Assembly (NCBI GenBank): GCA_973895155.1
Contig: OZ316896.1
Location: 8,804,001 to 8,868,000 of the forward strand
From: Marsupella aquatica
Taxonomy: Eukaryota; Marchantiophyta
Direction of reading: 5' to 3'
Length of the DNA: 64,000 nt
The notes below the pieces were generated by a model. The model searched no databases. It was not told where the DNA came from and worked only from the letters and a program-made list of their open reading frames with translations. A program made the position numbers and the translations under genes. Below, piece after piece: positions 49,517-60,562 of this stretch (positions within the stretch are counted from its first letter, which is position 1; each line of letters opens with the position of its first letter).

Positions 49517-49878
49517 TGCAGGTGGATTGCATGATTGAGGACTACCATTTTAGTCCTTTTTTCTCCATAAGAAATGACTCCATGAGCACTTAATAGGAGT
49601 CCATGAGCACTAAATGTGCCATATATCCCTTGATGGCTAGGATTGAGTAGTTGAGATTGAAAGGTTAGATCTTGCATGCCAAGTCTTTTGGAAGCGTGTC
49701 CACACTTTTCGGAAGTCCTTACCTCTTGGAAGTGTGCCCAACATTTGTGGAAGTGTGTCATGAAGCCTTTTTTACCTAAGATGTGCTAATCTTGCTCATT
49801 GGCAGTCCTTTAGATTAGTGAAAGGATTGGAGACTTTTTGCCTCCTTTGGTAGTCCTCAATCATGCAATCCACCTGCA
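49517..49878. mobile_element. MITE-like unit with 30-bp perfect inverted ends
   Basis: The 30 bases at 49517-49546 (tgcaggtggattgcatgatt and on) recur as an exact reverse complement at 49849-49878. The 302-bp interior has no open frame of note. It sits at the 5' edge of the LINE. Size and perfect ends fit a miniature inverted-repeat element. No clear target duplication was seen. Confidence 0.6.
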
Positions 49879-49931
49879 AGCTCTAATTTCTCCAAGCCCT
49901 AAGTTGTCAAATCCCTAATGTTTTAAATCAG

Positions 49932-49960
49932 ACCCTAAACCCTAAACCCTAAACCCTAAA
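49932..49960. repeat. Interstitial telomere-type tract (AAACCCT)n
   Basis: Four consecutive units of ccctaaa, the Arabidopsis-type plant telomere repeat, in otherwise unrelated sequence. Four units are too few for a true chromosome end, and sequence continues normally on both sides. Confidence 0.93.
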
Positions 49961-50390
49961 GACAAACTTTAGCTATTTTGTGAAGAATCAACATTTTTCA
50001 CAACATCTATACTCAAAATTTCTAGAAGCTTGAGAGCATGAATCTAGCACAACTTAGCCATAAAGCTCCCAAGAAACTCAAATCCCTAAAATTTTGAACT
50101 TTTAGTTTCAAATTCCTAAAAATTTGCAATGGTAGCTTCACAAAAACAATAAATAGCTCACAAGTAGTGTCAAGCTTTGTAGCTATTTTTCACATAGGAA
50201 GATAGTAGACCTCAAGGCGCTCCTAATGAGCTCAAGACCGTCCATAGAATTGTCTCACAGCCCTAGCAATCAAAGTCGCAAATTTGTGAAAATGCGAATT
50301 CGAAGTGTGGGAAGGCATTTTTGTTGAATATTATGAATAAGAGCTTAATCGGGATTTTTTCAAACTTTTTGGAGCTAAAGAACGCTTTCG

Positions 50391-51114
50391 AAAGCGTCCG
50401 CATTCTTTTGACGCTTTCTGAAGCATCCGCCCTCACTACTCTGTTTCTAGCAGCCCAACTCTGGACGCTTTCTGAAGCATCCACCTGAGAAGTTAATATA
50501 CGTTCAACCGCGGCACCAATCCAACGTCTGTGACCGACACCAAGTACTGGACGCCTCGTGAAGCGTCCACTGGAGCAGTCCAAAACTTGATGCTACTTGG
50601 AAGCGTCCGTTATCAAGTCCTGACCGCTGCGACGCTCTTAAAAGCATCCCCATAAGACCCAACGCTTTCTGAAGCGTCCGCCACTCCAAGGCGACATCGA
50701 CACTGACGCTAACTGAAGCGTCGCACCCGGAGCCCAGAAGCCAGACGCTGCGACCAAAACCTCGAAATTCAGCCGACGCTTTCTAAAGCGTCCACAAAAG
50801 TCCTTTGTAGTTTGGACGCTTTCTGAAGCGTCCACTATGTTCCCGACACTTAGAAATATTTTCGTTTTTTACACTTTTATAACACCGCGCCACTTTTACC
50901 GATTTATTTGAGGCACTTATAGATCTCAAAAAAGTCTGAAACTTTGCCAGCATATAGACTATATGTAGTACAGTATCCTAGAAAAGTTTCAACTCCTTTC
51001 GACTTTTAGTTTAGAAGTTAAAATCAGATTAAGATCACTGTTTATTAGTTTTACCGGAAAACACCGACGCTTTGCAAAACTTTCACTCAAACATTGACGC
51101 TTCGTGAAGCGTCC
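50391..51114. repeat. Array of about eleven short palindromes
   Basis: The core 'gacgctttctgaagcgtc' is a near-perfect palindrome (gacgctt-nnn-aagcgtc). Copies or variants start at about 50391, 50410, 50463, 50549, 50589, 50631, 50661, 50705, 50774, 50814 and 51095. There are degenerate half-copies at 50744 and 51065. Spacing is irregular, roughly 19 to 280 bp, and the spacers are mostly unlike each other. Changes often keep pairing or alter only the loop. The reverse strand has short open frames repeating 'DASESV', which simply follow the motif. Confidence 0.85.
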
Positions 51115-51120
51115 ACTGCA

Positions 51121-52600
51121 TTTCCCACACTTTACTTTTTCCATTTTAAGATTACCTTTTAGATATTGAGGTTTGAAAGGTCATGATTCTTCAGTTGACA
51201 GACTACACCTATAAGACTCCTTTCCTTACCAGTCCGACGGGGGGGACAAAATGTTATTCAGATGTTAGAATTCTGAATAGTTTTCCACCTTCCATTTTAA
51301 CAAGGAGACTTGTATGGAAGTAAAATATATGTTATGATTTGTGAATGAATTAAGAAGATACTTTGTGTGACTGAATTACAATCACACCCTTTTGAGATTC
51401 ATATCAAATTCATTGCTAGACTTACTCAAATGAGATTTGCTAGCCAATTTGAGAATTAATGCTTGATTGAGAGAAGCAAAATTCCATTTTCACAATAGTT
51501 AGTACCATTACTGTACTCTGGTATATTCAATAGTGATTGATTGAAAGTGCACATTACTGATAATCAATCCATGTTGACGGCATTTTATTGAATATCTTAG
51601 TATTTGTAATCAGAAATCTACCTTTGGGTTTGGTGAGTAGAAATCTCTCAATCAGTATTCTTATGGATTTAAGGAGAGTTTAGATGAGTTAAGAGAAATT
51701 TTGTTTGCATATAATAAGACCATAGTCCTTTTTGAAGGAGTGGCAATATCAAACTGATAATGATCTCACTCAATTGAAGCTTATCTTTATTCATAACTCA
51801 AAAGTCTATTTTGTTTGTGTTTCGTTAGTTTACTTATTTTTCCTGTAAGGAAAATTTGAGCTGTATAGAGTAAGAGACTCTAAACCTCTCAAAATTACTA
51901 TATCATTCAATCTATTTCAATTCTGTTCCTAAATGGATCAAATTCTGAGTTTATAAAGATATTTTGTTACTTTTGTGTTCTTACAGCTTACGACACGAAA
52001 TAAATCCTAAAATGCAAAGCTCAATCTACCATAATTGTCTCAATTTTGAACCATTTTGAACATTTCTTAGGTCAATTTAGGGCGCCTTGAAGAGCTCTTT
52101 CCAATGCAATTGGAAAAATGGGTTTTAGGAAGTGGTTGAAAAAATAGAACCCAATTTAGAGACGCAACCAGCTCCAACTAGGTCCAATTCAATGGGAATG
52201 ATTTGGTCCTTGTTAGAGTCTTGATCCTCAAGCTCGTTTTGCACTCCCTAGCATCTTTGTTCCAAGCTCCAACCAACACATTCTCAGTTTCATTGTTGAC
52301 ATCAACAATTCCACTAGTATATGGGATAAACCTCGCCAACACCTCTACTTGGAAATGTGGAAGCAGAATGTGAATTGACTCAATCAGATGCCTAAAAACA
52401 TAATTACTTGGGAATTATGTAAATATGAGTAATTTTTTTATTTTGTGTACAATTTGTATCAATTAGTTATTTACTATACAAAACTAATTAATGTATTGAT
52501 TCTAGAAAATATTGACTAGGGAAGATATATAAATTATAGTTGAAGGTCAATAGAAAAAGAAAAATATCATCTAAGTGGTGGTAGTAGGTGTCAACTAATG
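51121..52600. other. AT-rich intergenic, nothing recognised
   Basis: No open frame of substance on either strand and no recognisable element ends. The composition is close to other non-coding parts of the element-rich half. Confidence 0.4.
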
Positions 52601-52610
52601 AGTGATCAAA

Positions 52611-52990
52611 TAAAACAATAGGGAATGCTCAAAATTGTTACATGGTCAAAAAAAAACATCTTTGAGAAAAAATCTCAATATAAGTCAAAAAATAAATAAA
52701 TAAAAAGGCAAAATTCTACAACTTGCAAGAAAAGTTATGAAAAAACAATAGAAAATGCCCAAAATTGTTACATGGTCACAACGAACAAATATTTTTGAGA
52801 AAAATCTTAATAAATCAAAAAAAATAAAAATAAAAAGGTAAAATTCTACAACTTGCAAAAAAAGTTATGAAAAAGCAATAGGGAATGCCCAAACTTGCTA
52901 CATGGTTATAATGAAAATACTGAAGAAAGAATTTCAACAAAGATGATATTTCTAATCCAAATAGTACTAAGTCAAGGAAAAGACAATGAT
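52611..52990. repeat. Three-copy tandem repeat, period about 130 bp
   Basis: Units begin near 52611, 52738 and 52869 with variants of 'caatagggaatgcccaaa' followed by 'ttgttacatggtc'. Each carries a poly-A/T-rich middle ('aaataaaaaggcaaaattct', 'acaacttgcaa'). The third copy is truncated and more diverged. Confidence 0.85.
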
Positions 52991-53225
52991 ATATTTCAAT
53001 GGACGGTTTAGAAGTCAATTAGCTAATGTGAAGACGATTCTTAGTGTAGCTAGATCTTTTTAAAGTTATATCATTATTGGAAGAGAGAGACAAATTAGAG
53101 GTTAACTAGCTAATTTAAAGATTACTCTTAGCCTAAACTTGCTAAAAATGATTATTGACCTTAGATGTATTATGGCAATTGAGTGGCTTTGATTGGATTT
53201 GAGTGGAGGCCATAGGGCACCAACC

Positions 53226-53236
53226 ATATAAATAAG
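53226..53236 (+). promoter_or_regulatory. Possible TATA box of an LTR-like sequence
   Basis: 'catataaataag' followed downstream by C/T-rich sequence. The region 53150-54100 may be the remains of an LTR or leader, but no second copy is in the window. Confidence 0.2.
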
Positions 53237-54323
53237 AGGGAGTGGAGATTCACTTCCTCACTTGCTCATTAGTTGTTCACTTGCTTGCTTTCTTGGAAGG
53301 GCACCATGGGTTGGGACTCAAGAAAGAAGGAGTGAGGATTAGTGAGGAGTTAGAGTGTGTGGCACCCTAGGAGTTAGTGTTCATGAAAGACTATAGTATT
53401 AAAAACCTTGGGTGAAACCCAAGATTGTACTAAGTTTACTTGATATAAACCTATGTGTCTTTTTTCCTTGGACACTCTTATTCTAATTTGTGAAGAAAGT
53501 GTGATATTTTCTTTTTATGGTTTTATGACATATATTTGACGGTTTTTCTTTTACATTTTTATAACATCTTTTATAAAGAGTACTTTGGTGATAGAGTTTT
53601 GCTTACCAAACAACGTTGGAGTACATTACCGAGATTTCTTGGAGAAAAAATGATGTGATTGTATGCTTGGTGATTGTTTGGCCAAACACTAGCATACTAA
53701 GTGGAAACTTTATCTTTGTTTGAGGTTTTCAAGCCAAACTTTGGTGATCAAGTTTTGGTTAATGAAGAAGACATTGGGGTGTAGTATGGGCAAGGATTTC
53801 TATGGTGAGTCTTAACATGACTATATCGGCAAGAGGCAATTGATCGATCACTAGCGAATCAAAGTGACATTTTCATTTTTTTGTGGTTAGACAATTAAAA
53901 GTTGTCTAGGCTAGCTTGTTGGATGGTAGCTTGACATAACAATCCATGGTGGCGACAGTCCGTGGCGGTTCTGATATTGGTTGGTGTCAGATGACTAGTT
54001 ATAGAGATTAGAGATCTCCTTGATGGATTTCTCTTCTAGTAACGAAAGTAAAATCATCTACTGCAAGTTTGAATTTGATATAAGATTACTAATGTGGTGA
54101 CACCCAAGAATAGTCTTGTAATTGTTTGGAATACTAAAATTTGTGTTAGGTTATGCCTCTAGTATAACCTATATATTTCCATAGTATTAGCTAGACTTCA
54201 CCATACTAGGATAGCACTAGTTTCAGTTTCAGGATCCCATAGACCATGGGAGGGAGTATACCCTAAGGAAATACAAACTTGTGCTCACATTTGAAGGTTC
54301 ACTCTTCAAGAGACAGAGTGAGA

Positions 54324-54507
54324 GAGTGAGAGGAGGAGCTCTAGCACGTTGGCTATGGCAGATATAATAGGTGTGTATTATTGGATTTCTCTCACGACCG
54401 TGGATGTAGCCCAGACGGGGTGAACCACGTACTTTTAGTGTCAGAGTTTATGGATGTTGTTCACTTATGTTGATGCTGTCTTGTTTGGTCTAGATCATAT
54501 CCCAACA
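54324..54507 (+). mobile_element. Copia 5' LTR (3' part, 184 bp matched)
   Basis: This segment is repeated in direct orientation at 57231-57414 with modest divergence. It ends in 'catatcccaaca', the usual CA-3' LTR end, two bases before the primer-binding site. The true LTR start lies further left (perhaps near 54120) but cannot be fixed, because the other copy is truncated. Confidence 0.85.
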
Positions 54508-54509
54508 AT

Positions 54510-54521
54510 TGGTATCAGAGC
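54510..54521 (+). other. LTR retrotransposon primer-binding site
   Basis: 'tggtatcagagc' is complementary to the 3' end of initiator Met tRNA, the standard minus-strand primer of plant Copia elements. It directly follows the LTR end and fixes the element orientation as plus. Confidence 0.92.
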
Positions 54522-55426
54522 TTGGGGCTCATCGTGATCGATTTATGGTATTTGGTGCGGGATGTGAACGTGAATCGTCTCCTAGGCAAAGTAGCACAGG
54601 TTTTGGTTTGTTCCTGTGTTGTTTAGATAGAAGATTGGACGCATTTTGAAGGTGGGAAGAATTCTCCTTGTGTTTGATGGGTTTTTGATGGTTTTTTTCA
54701 ATGTGAGCGCAATCCGGGTTTTGCTTGTTCATTTTTTGTCGTTGATTTAATCCGAGGAGTTACAAACGAAAAGAGAATCAGTTTGCAATGAATGAGAAAC
54801 ACTTTAGTGGTGTGTGTGACCACTAACTTGATTTCAAAGTTGGATATTAAGCTAAAGCAGCCATAGCCGGGAACTCAAAGTGGCGGTCGTACGATTGTAC
54901 GAATTTAGGTTAATTTTTTAAAATCATGATCTTGGGTCGCCCATAGGCTTGTTAGAAAGATCTTGTTGTGCTTGTTCCAATCATATAAATTATAGATCGA
55001 TCGGAGATCAGACGGCTGAGATACGGGCAGTCAAAGCAAGTTTGACTTTGGCTACGTGACAGGGCACGGGAAGGGCGTTCGGTCGAGTATGAGAAGGGTG
55101 ACAGGACGGCAAGGCGCTTGGGGTGGTGGGGCATGACACAAACAGTCATTGTCTTGTTTGTGGCAAGTGCCACATGGCAATTTGCCCCCTATACTTCTAT
55201 TCCCTATATTCTTAATTTTTCAAAATGTTAAAATTCAATGATAAATTAAGGATTCAGCAAAGCAAATGGGTTTCGTTTTCTGAGATTCTTTGCAAGGGTG
55301 TTTTTGGGGGGACTTAGGGAGAGGCCTAAAAAATACATTTAGGAAACGGAGATACGTGGAGTTTTTTATTAAAATGATTCCTTGAGGGGGTCCGGAACGA
55401 CATTTTGACCCCCTTGCGATCAACAG

Positions 55427-56715
55427 TTAATAACTCTCAGCTCGAGTGTCCGTTTGCGAAGATGTTTTGTATTCTTGAAACTGATACCTTTTTGGAGCTT
55501 GAACTGGCCGTGAAGATGACCGCCTAGATGACTCACCCACACCAGGAGAAATTGATTCTCCACTAATTATAGCTGCTGGTACTGGTGCCAATGGTATTGT
55601 CGACGCTGGTGTTGGTCCATGAGCATACTCATGCTCAATCTCCCCCTCCATCGTGTCAGCATTGATAATCAGATGTGTCCAATGTTCCCAAAGAGATCAA
55701 ATTCCGCTTCAAATCTGGAATGTGACGAACGTTTGTCAACGAACGCACAACTTCATCAAACATTTGAATGCGCATTGTACCTATGCCAATGCCTTGATAT
55801 GATTGATCATTCCCTGATTTTGGCTCATAGGTGCAAAAGACCTCCCTATCATGACACATATGAAAGGAACATGTAGAATCTAAAATCCACTCTAATCCCC
55901 CACCCTGGGAACCGGTACATAAGGCAAAACCAACATCATCATCAAAAGTAACAAAACTCGCCTGACTTTGAATGCTACCACCAATCCTATAATTCCTCTT
56001 AATGTGGCCCTTCTGACCACATTTCCAGCACTCAACATACTTCGAGTCACGTGACTTTGATCTAGCCTTGGTTTTATCAGAGGAGCCTATAAAATACTCT
56101 CGTGACCTGCCCCTAGTAATTGCTAGTCTTGATCCAGATGAAGAAGAAGAACCGATGTGTATCTTCTTTCGCATTTTGTCTGACAGTAAAGTGTTCACTG
56201 TCTTATCATAGGTCAACGTTATCTTGCCATACAAAATTGTCTAGACCAGGTTCTCATATGAGCGTGGCAAGGAAGTAAGTAAATGAAGTGCCTTCTTCTC
56301 ATCCTCCACCTTCTCATTGAGACTCGCCAACTCTACAACGATTAAATTAAAACCATCAATATGTTCGTGCATAGTTTTACCTTTAGCCATCTTGAAGTTC
56401 ATCAACTTCAAGCTTGTGTATAGTTGATTTGTCAACGACTTCTTCTCATACATCAGCTTCAATTGATCCCACACTTAACTTTGTAATTGTGTCCTCCGTC
56501 ATAACCTGAAGTAAAACTTCAGATGCCAAGTGGAGCCTAATCAAACTGAGATCACGATTGCCAATATCTTCCCACTCCTCATCGGTCATGGAGGATGGCT
56601 TGGTGCTAAATGCTGAAACAAGAACTTTCATTTGTACTTTCCATAACATGAAGTTATTGCGCCCGGTGAATTTCTCCACTTCATACTTTGCACTGGTCAC
56701 CTTTCGAGATGCCAT
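55427..56715 (-). pseudogene. Copia gag-protease block, inverted relative to its LTRs
   Basis: Read on the minus strand from ATG 56715: gag ('VEKFTGRNNFMLWK', then 'SLNEKVEDEKKALHLLTSLP'), a nucleic-acid-binding knuckle and the protease start. A frameshift lies near 56475 and a stop at 56241-56243. The knuckle reads 'CWKCGQKGHIKRNY': the last Cys of C-C-H-C is lost. The protease motif is 'ILDSTCSFHMC' where an aspartic protease needs D-S/T-G. After 55656 the block jumps to the Pro-rich linker normally found after integrase ('SSRPVQAPKRYQF'), so integrase is deleted. LTRs and reverse transcriptase run on the plus strand, so this block has been flipped or belongs to a nested second copy. Confidence 0.78.
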
Positions 56716-56921
56716 GACAATGTCCCCTACTCTTACATGCAATGTATTCAATCTAAGCTACCAAGGTGATTGTAAGGCTACCAAACCATATTGGACCCTC
56801 CAAGTAGCCTCACCCAAAAATTCACCAAAAAAGTAAAGTGATGCAAATCAAAAACTGACTTCACTTTCCTGTAGCCTGCAAGTCAGATAACCTTAATGGT
56901 ACATGGTTTTCCTCAGACCAG

Positions 56922-57236
56922 TTGGAGAGTGATGATGATATTGATGATTCTGGAGCTGTTATGCTTATAGAAGATGGTGATCCATCTACATATGGTGAAG
57001 CCATGTCTTCTATGGATAAAATACAATGGAGTGCTGCCATGTACATAAACATAGAGTCACTACATAAGAACAAGACTTGGGAGTTGGTTGAGCTTCCTGA
57101 AGGTAAACAGGTCATTGACAGCAAGTGGGTGTTCAAGAAAAATGATGGCGCTTCTGAATATGTAGAGAAGATCTACAAGGCCAAGCTTGTGGCCAAGGGA
57201 TTCACCCAAAGGAAGGGTGTGGACTATAATGAGTGA
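56922..57236 (+). pseudogene. Copia reverse transcriptase, N-terminal fragment
   Basis: 'EDGDPSTYGEAM', 'NKTWELVELPEGKQVIDSKW' and 'YKAKLVAKGFTQRKGVDYNE' are the start of the Copia reverse transcriptase domain. The fragment stops at 'DYNE', where the sequence changes directly into LTR. The catalytic part and RNase H are absent. The shared bases 'gagtgagaggaggagctcta' at this junction and in the 5' LTR suggest deletion between short homologies. Confidence 0.85.
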
Positions 57237-57414
57237 GAGGAGGAGCTCTAGCACGTTGGCTATGGCGGATGTAATCGGTAAATATTACTGGATTTCTCTC
57301 ACGGCCGTGGACGTAGCCCAGACGGGGTGAACCATGTACTTTCAGTGTCAGAGTCTATGAATGTTGTTCACATGTGTTGACGTTGTCATGTTTGGTCTAG
57401 ATCATATCCCAACA
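57231..57414 (+). mobile_element. Copia 3' LTR fragment
   Basis: Direct counterpart of 54324-54507, ending in the same 'catatcccaaca'. Its left part is missing, replaced by reverse-transcriptase sequence. Divergence from the 5' copy indicates an old insertion. Confidence 0.85.
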
Positions 57415-58501
57415 GTTTGTGGTATGTGTGTGAAGATTTAGTTTTTCTAAAGATAGATGTATTGTGAGTACTAATTTTCTAGATTACATCATTCCTAAGA
57501 ACCCAAAATGATAAGGGACTGTGTTTTGAGAGTGAAATAAATTAAGTTTGTGTTAAGTCCCAAAGCAAAGGTCTGACATACTCCTTTGGGAGAGGAGGAA
57601 CTAGAAGATGACCTAGAATCCTTGTTTCACTAGCAGGAGAACACAAATGTATATGTAGTTGATGGCAGAATGTGATTTAGAATTGGGGAGTGCATTTTAG
57701 CCTAGTTTATATTTTGTAATGCAAGAATGCAGTTCATATTGATCCATGTATCAATGATAGCAAATTGTACTCATATCGGATACTTTTAAGTAAATTTTGC
57801 TCGTTTCCTCATGTCCACTATATTCTACATTAACAGATGCGAATGCTCAGATCAATGATTGTAATTTCAACCTAAAAGAAAAATAGGAATCATGGATCAT
57901 AGAAATTGAGCAAACTCTTCACAACAAAATAAAAAATTTATTATTTCAAAGAATGTGTACAACACACAGACTATGTATTGAGATACAAATATTGCTTTGG
58001 TCGAGCAGATGAGCAAGAACATTGGGGAACAAGTTTTTACTCTGAATTGTTTGGGTACTGAAGCCGAAAAAAATTAAAGCTAAATTTTAATCTGATCTGT
58101 TCTAATATTCCTGTCTCTAATATTTCCAATCCAATTACTACTCTCCTATCCATATTCATGAAAGATGTGACTCATTGGCCATCTTCACAATCACAATATG
58201 GGTAGTTTTGACCACTTAAATAGAACGAGTGAACAAGAAAATGAGAGTGTGTGAATTGCATGCCCAAATTAATTGCCAAAATTAATTAAGAAGTTCAAAC
58301 TTGTAGCTAGCCAGGACACGAGACTTGGGACTTCAAATTAAAGAATCCAATTAAGACAGTAAGAATAATCTCACTAGAAGGCCAGATTGCAATGCCTGCA
58401 CCTTTACTCTTCCATAGGTGATCCACAACCACAAGGTCATTACAAAGTTTAAAGTGAGATTGTTTATCATGAATTTGCCTTGTTGCCTCAAGGAATTGTA
58501 G
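57415..58501. other. Intergenic, nothing recognised
   Basis: AT-rich, short frames only. The right end adjoins the C-terminal coding end of the PIF transposase remnant. Confidence 0.4.
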
Positions 58502-60086
58502 CTAGGGCACCAAACCTCTCCTCACAGGTTGTGGACAAATGTTCAGGTATGGAGTGAAATTCTCATTCTTCTCATCCTCCAAGATCATATTGTGCAATAT
58601 GACACATGTCATCAAAATATTTGTGAGGTTATTCACAAACCAGGACCTTGCAAGCCTCTTAAAATTTTTGAATATGGCTTGCAAGACCCCGAATGCCCTT
58701 TTCACATCCTTTTTGGCCCCCTCCTGACATTTAGCAAAATGCTTTAGCTTTTCAGATTGTGGTGCATGCACTTTAGAAATAAACATGGACCATTTTGGAT
58801 AGATACCATCTACCAATAAATATGTTTGACTATACTCTATTCCATTCACTTCAAAGGAGACATTGGCAATTTATTTGCCAACCACTCATTCAACAATGGG
58901 GACCTATCACTAGAAGAATCCGAGGTGAATTGAGACCGCAATATGTGACTCATTTTGGCTCATGTGACTTCATTGTGACTCAACGTGACTTGACCCACGC
59001 TGTGACCCTTGGAGTTGCAAAAGTTGAGACCAAAAAATGGAAGTCACTCTTGATACTGGGCTTTGCAACTTGCTTGATACCCATTTGTGACTGATTTGTG
59101 ACTTTATTGTGGAGTCTAGCCTTGTTTCTACGTGACTGCAATATGACTTTAACGAGTCACATGGTAAGTCATATACATGACTTGCTCGCATTCAACAACG
59201 ACTAGCGTGTGACCATTTAGTGTCACAGGAGAGACCAACATCCAACATGGTGATGTCATTGTTGCCCCCAGCTAATCCAAAAAATTCATGTCAGATCCAC
59301 AACTCTCGATCTGCAATCGCCTACAGAATTAGACAATTGGCTATTGGAAGAATAAGTTCATGCATGACACGAAAGATATCATCCACCATTATGTTGTTTG
59401 CACTGTACTTTGCCTTCACAAAATCTCCAATATGGTAGAAAGTTGTGATAGACAAGCACTTTCATATATGCGAGCCTCTACATGTTGTTTAGCTTCCTCC
59501 CATAGGTGTTGTCCAGGATGACCCCTTGGAGGATGGCGATGTGCTCCTTGAGAGGACAACTCCTCATCAATAAAATAGTTTGCCATCACCTCATCCATGG
59601 CTCGTCTCTCATCGATCTCAACTTGGGTTTCTGTCCGGGGTTGGTCATCTTCCCTATGGCCCAAATCTGAAGTTTCCATGAAGTCTTCATGATCTCTTTG
59701 CCTTTGTCTAATATGTTTAGATAATATAGTTGGATCAGGCAGCATGAACTGTCACACACACAAGATTGTACATACCAATTAAACGCATACAAACTATAGT
59801 TTCCATCTACGTATCTGGTTTGACATAAACATCACAACTACAAAATAAATGATAGCAAACATAACATGGGTACCTGGCAAGAAGATGACGCCCTTGGGAA
59901 TTGGCTGTCATGGTAGCCAAAAGTCTCAACATGCTCTAGTGCCTTCCATGCATGTTGTCTAACTAATCCTACACACCATTTGCACCAACAAATCACTCTT
60001 TGAGGGTCAGAGTGAGGAGGAGCCCAAGGTAGCTCATCATCTGAAGATGTCTGAGTGTTTTCAGTTTTGCTAGAGGAGGCATCCAT
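58502..60086 (-). pseudogene. PIF/Harbinger DDE transposase, broken
   Basis: On the minus strand, a first exon-like piece starts at ATG 60086 (Cys/Trp-rich, 'VICWCKWCVGLV', donor cag|gtaccc). An acidic piece follows at 59745-59416. Then come remnants 'ADRELWI-stop-HEFFGLAGGNNDI' (about 59300-59250) and, after about 300 bp of foreign sequence, 'DRSPLLNEWLANKL' (about 58910). A frameshift leads into 'YLLVDGIYPKWSMF', 'KCQEGAKKDVKRAFGVLQ' and 'VILHNMILEDE'. The latter contain the second Asp and the Glu region of the Harbinger DDE domain. The part bearing the first catalytic Asp is missing or unreadable. Stops, a frameshift and an insertion make it inactive. Confidence 0.8.
58915..59225. repeat. 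TGTGACT-rich insertion inside the transposase remnant
   Basis: About 310 bp separates 'NNDITMLD' from 'DRSPLLNEW', which should be contiguous. The insert carries many copies of 'gtgact'/'agtcac' in both orientations (for example 58945-58995 and 59085-59165). No open frame and no certain terminal repeats. Confidence 0.6.
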
Positions 60087-60562
60087 CCTACCAAATTATA
60101 TAGACATTACATATATTAGGAGTGGTTTATAGGTGCCAACATGAGGACATAATTAGATATAGGGAGAGGGGATGGGCACAATCTTTTGAACTTATTTGTC
60201 TAAACTTGAACATAAGAATCTGAAAATATTTGATTATAATCATTCTTGTGATCTTGGATACAATTTATTGTTTTGTTTTATATGGTATAACTATATTTGA
60301 GTTTTATGTTTACTATATTTAGGGTGTTTTTTGTATAATCCTCTCTAAGTTTGCCCCTATGTAGTTGGAGGGTGTGATGAACCGTATGTGTAGTGTGCTT
60401 AGAACTATTTGTTCATATAACTTAGAAACTTGGTGAGATTGATAAGTTTATGTAACTTGATTGAGACTGACATTTAGTTGCAAATTTCTTGACATTTTTT
60501 TTTCCATTGTTGTGTTCACACATTCTATTCACAGAATTTGGGTAGTCTCCTATTCAAACACC

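Noticed and set aside
49932-49960. True telomere or chromosome end
   Set aside because: Only four units, with ordinary sequence continuing on both sides for kilobases.
50263-50835. Minus-strand frames with repeating DASESV/GRFRKR
   Set aside because: They follow the palindrome array, and neighbouring units fall in different frames. No start, no family.
50391-51114. Palindrome array as a CRISPR array
   Set aside because: Plant nuclear context, irregular spacing, variable repeats and no cas genes.
54510-54521. Initiator-tRNA-like sequence as a tRNA gene
   Set aside because: Only 12 bases complementary to the tRNA 3' end, placed exactly after an LTR. It is a primer-binding site.
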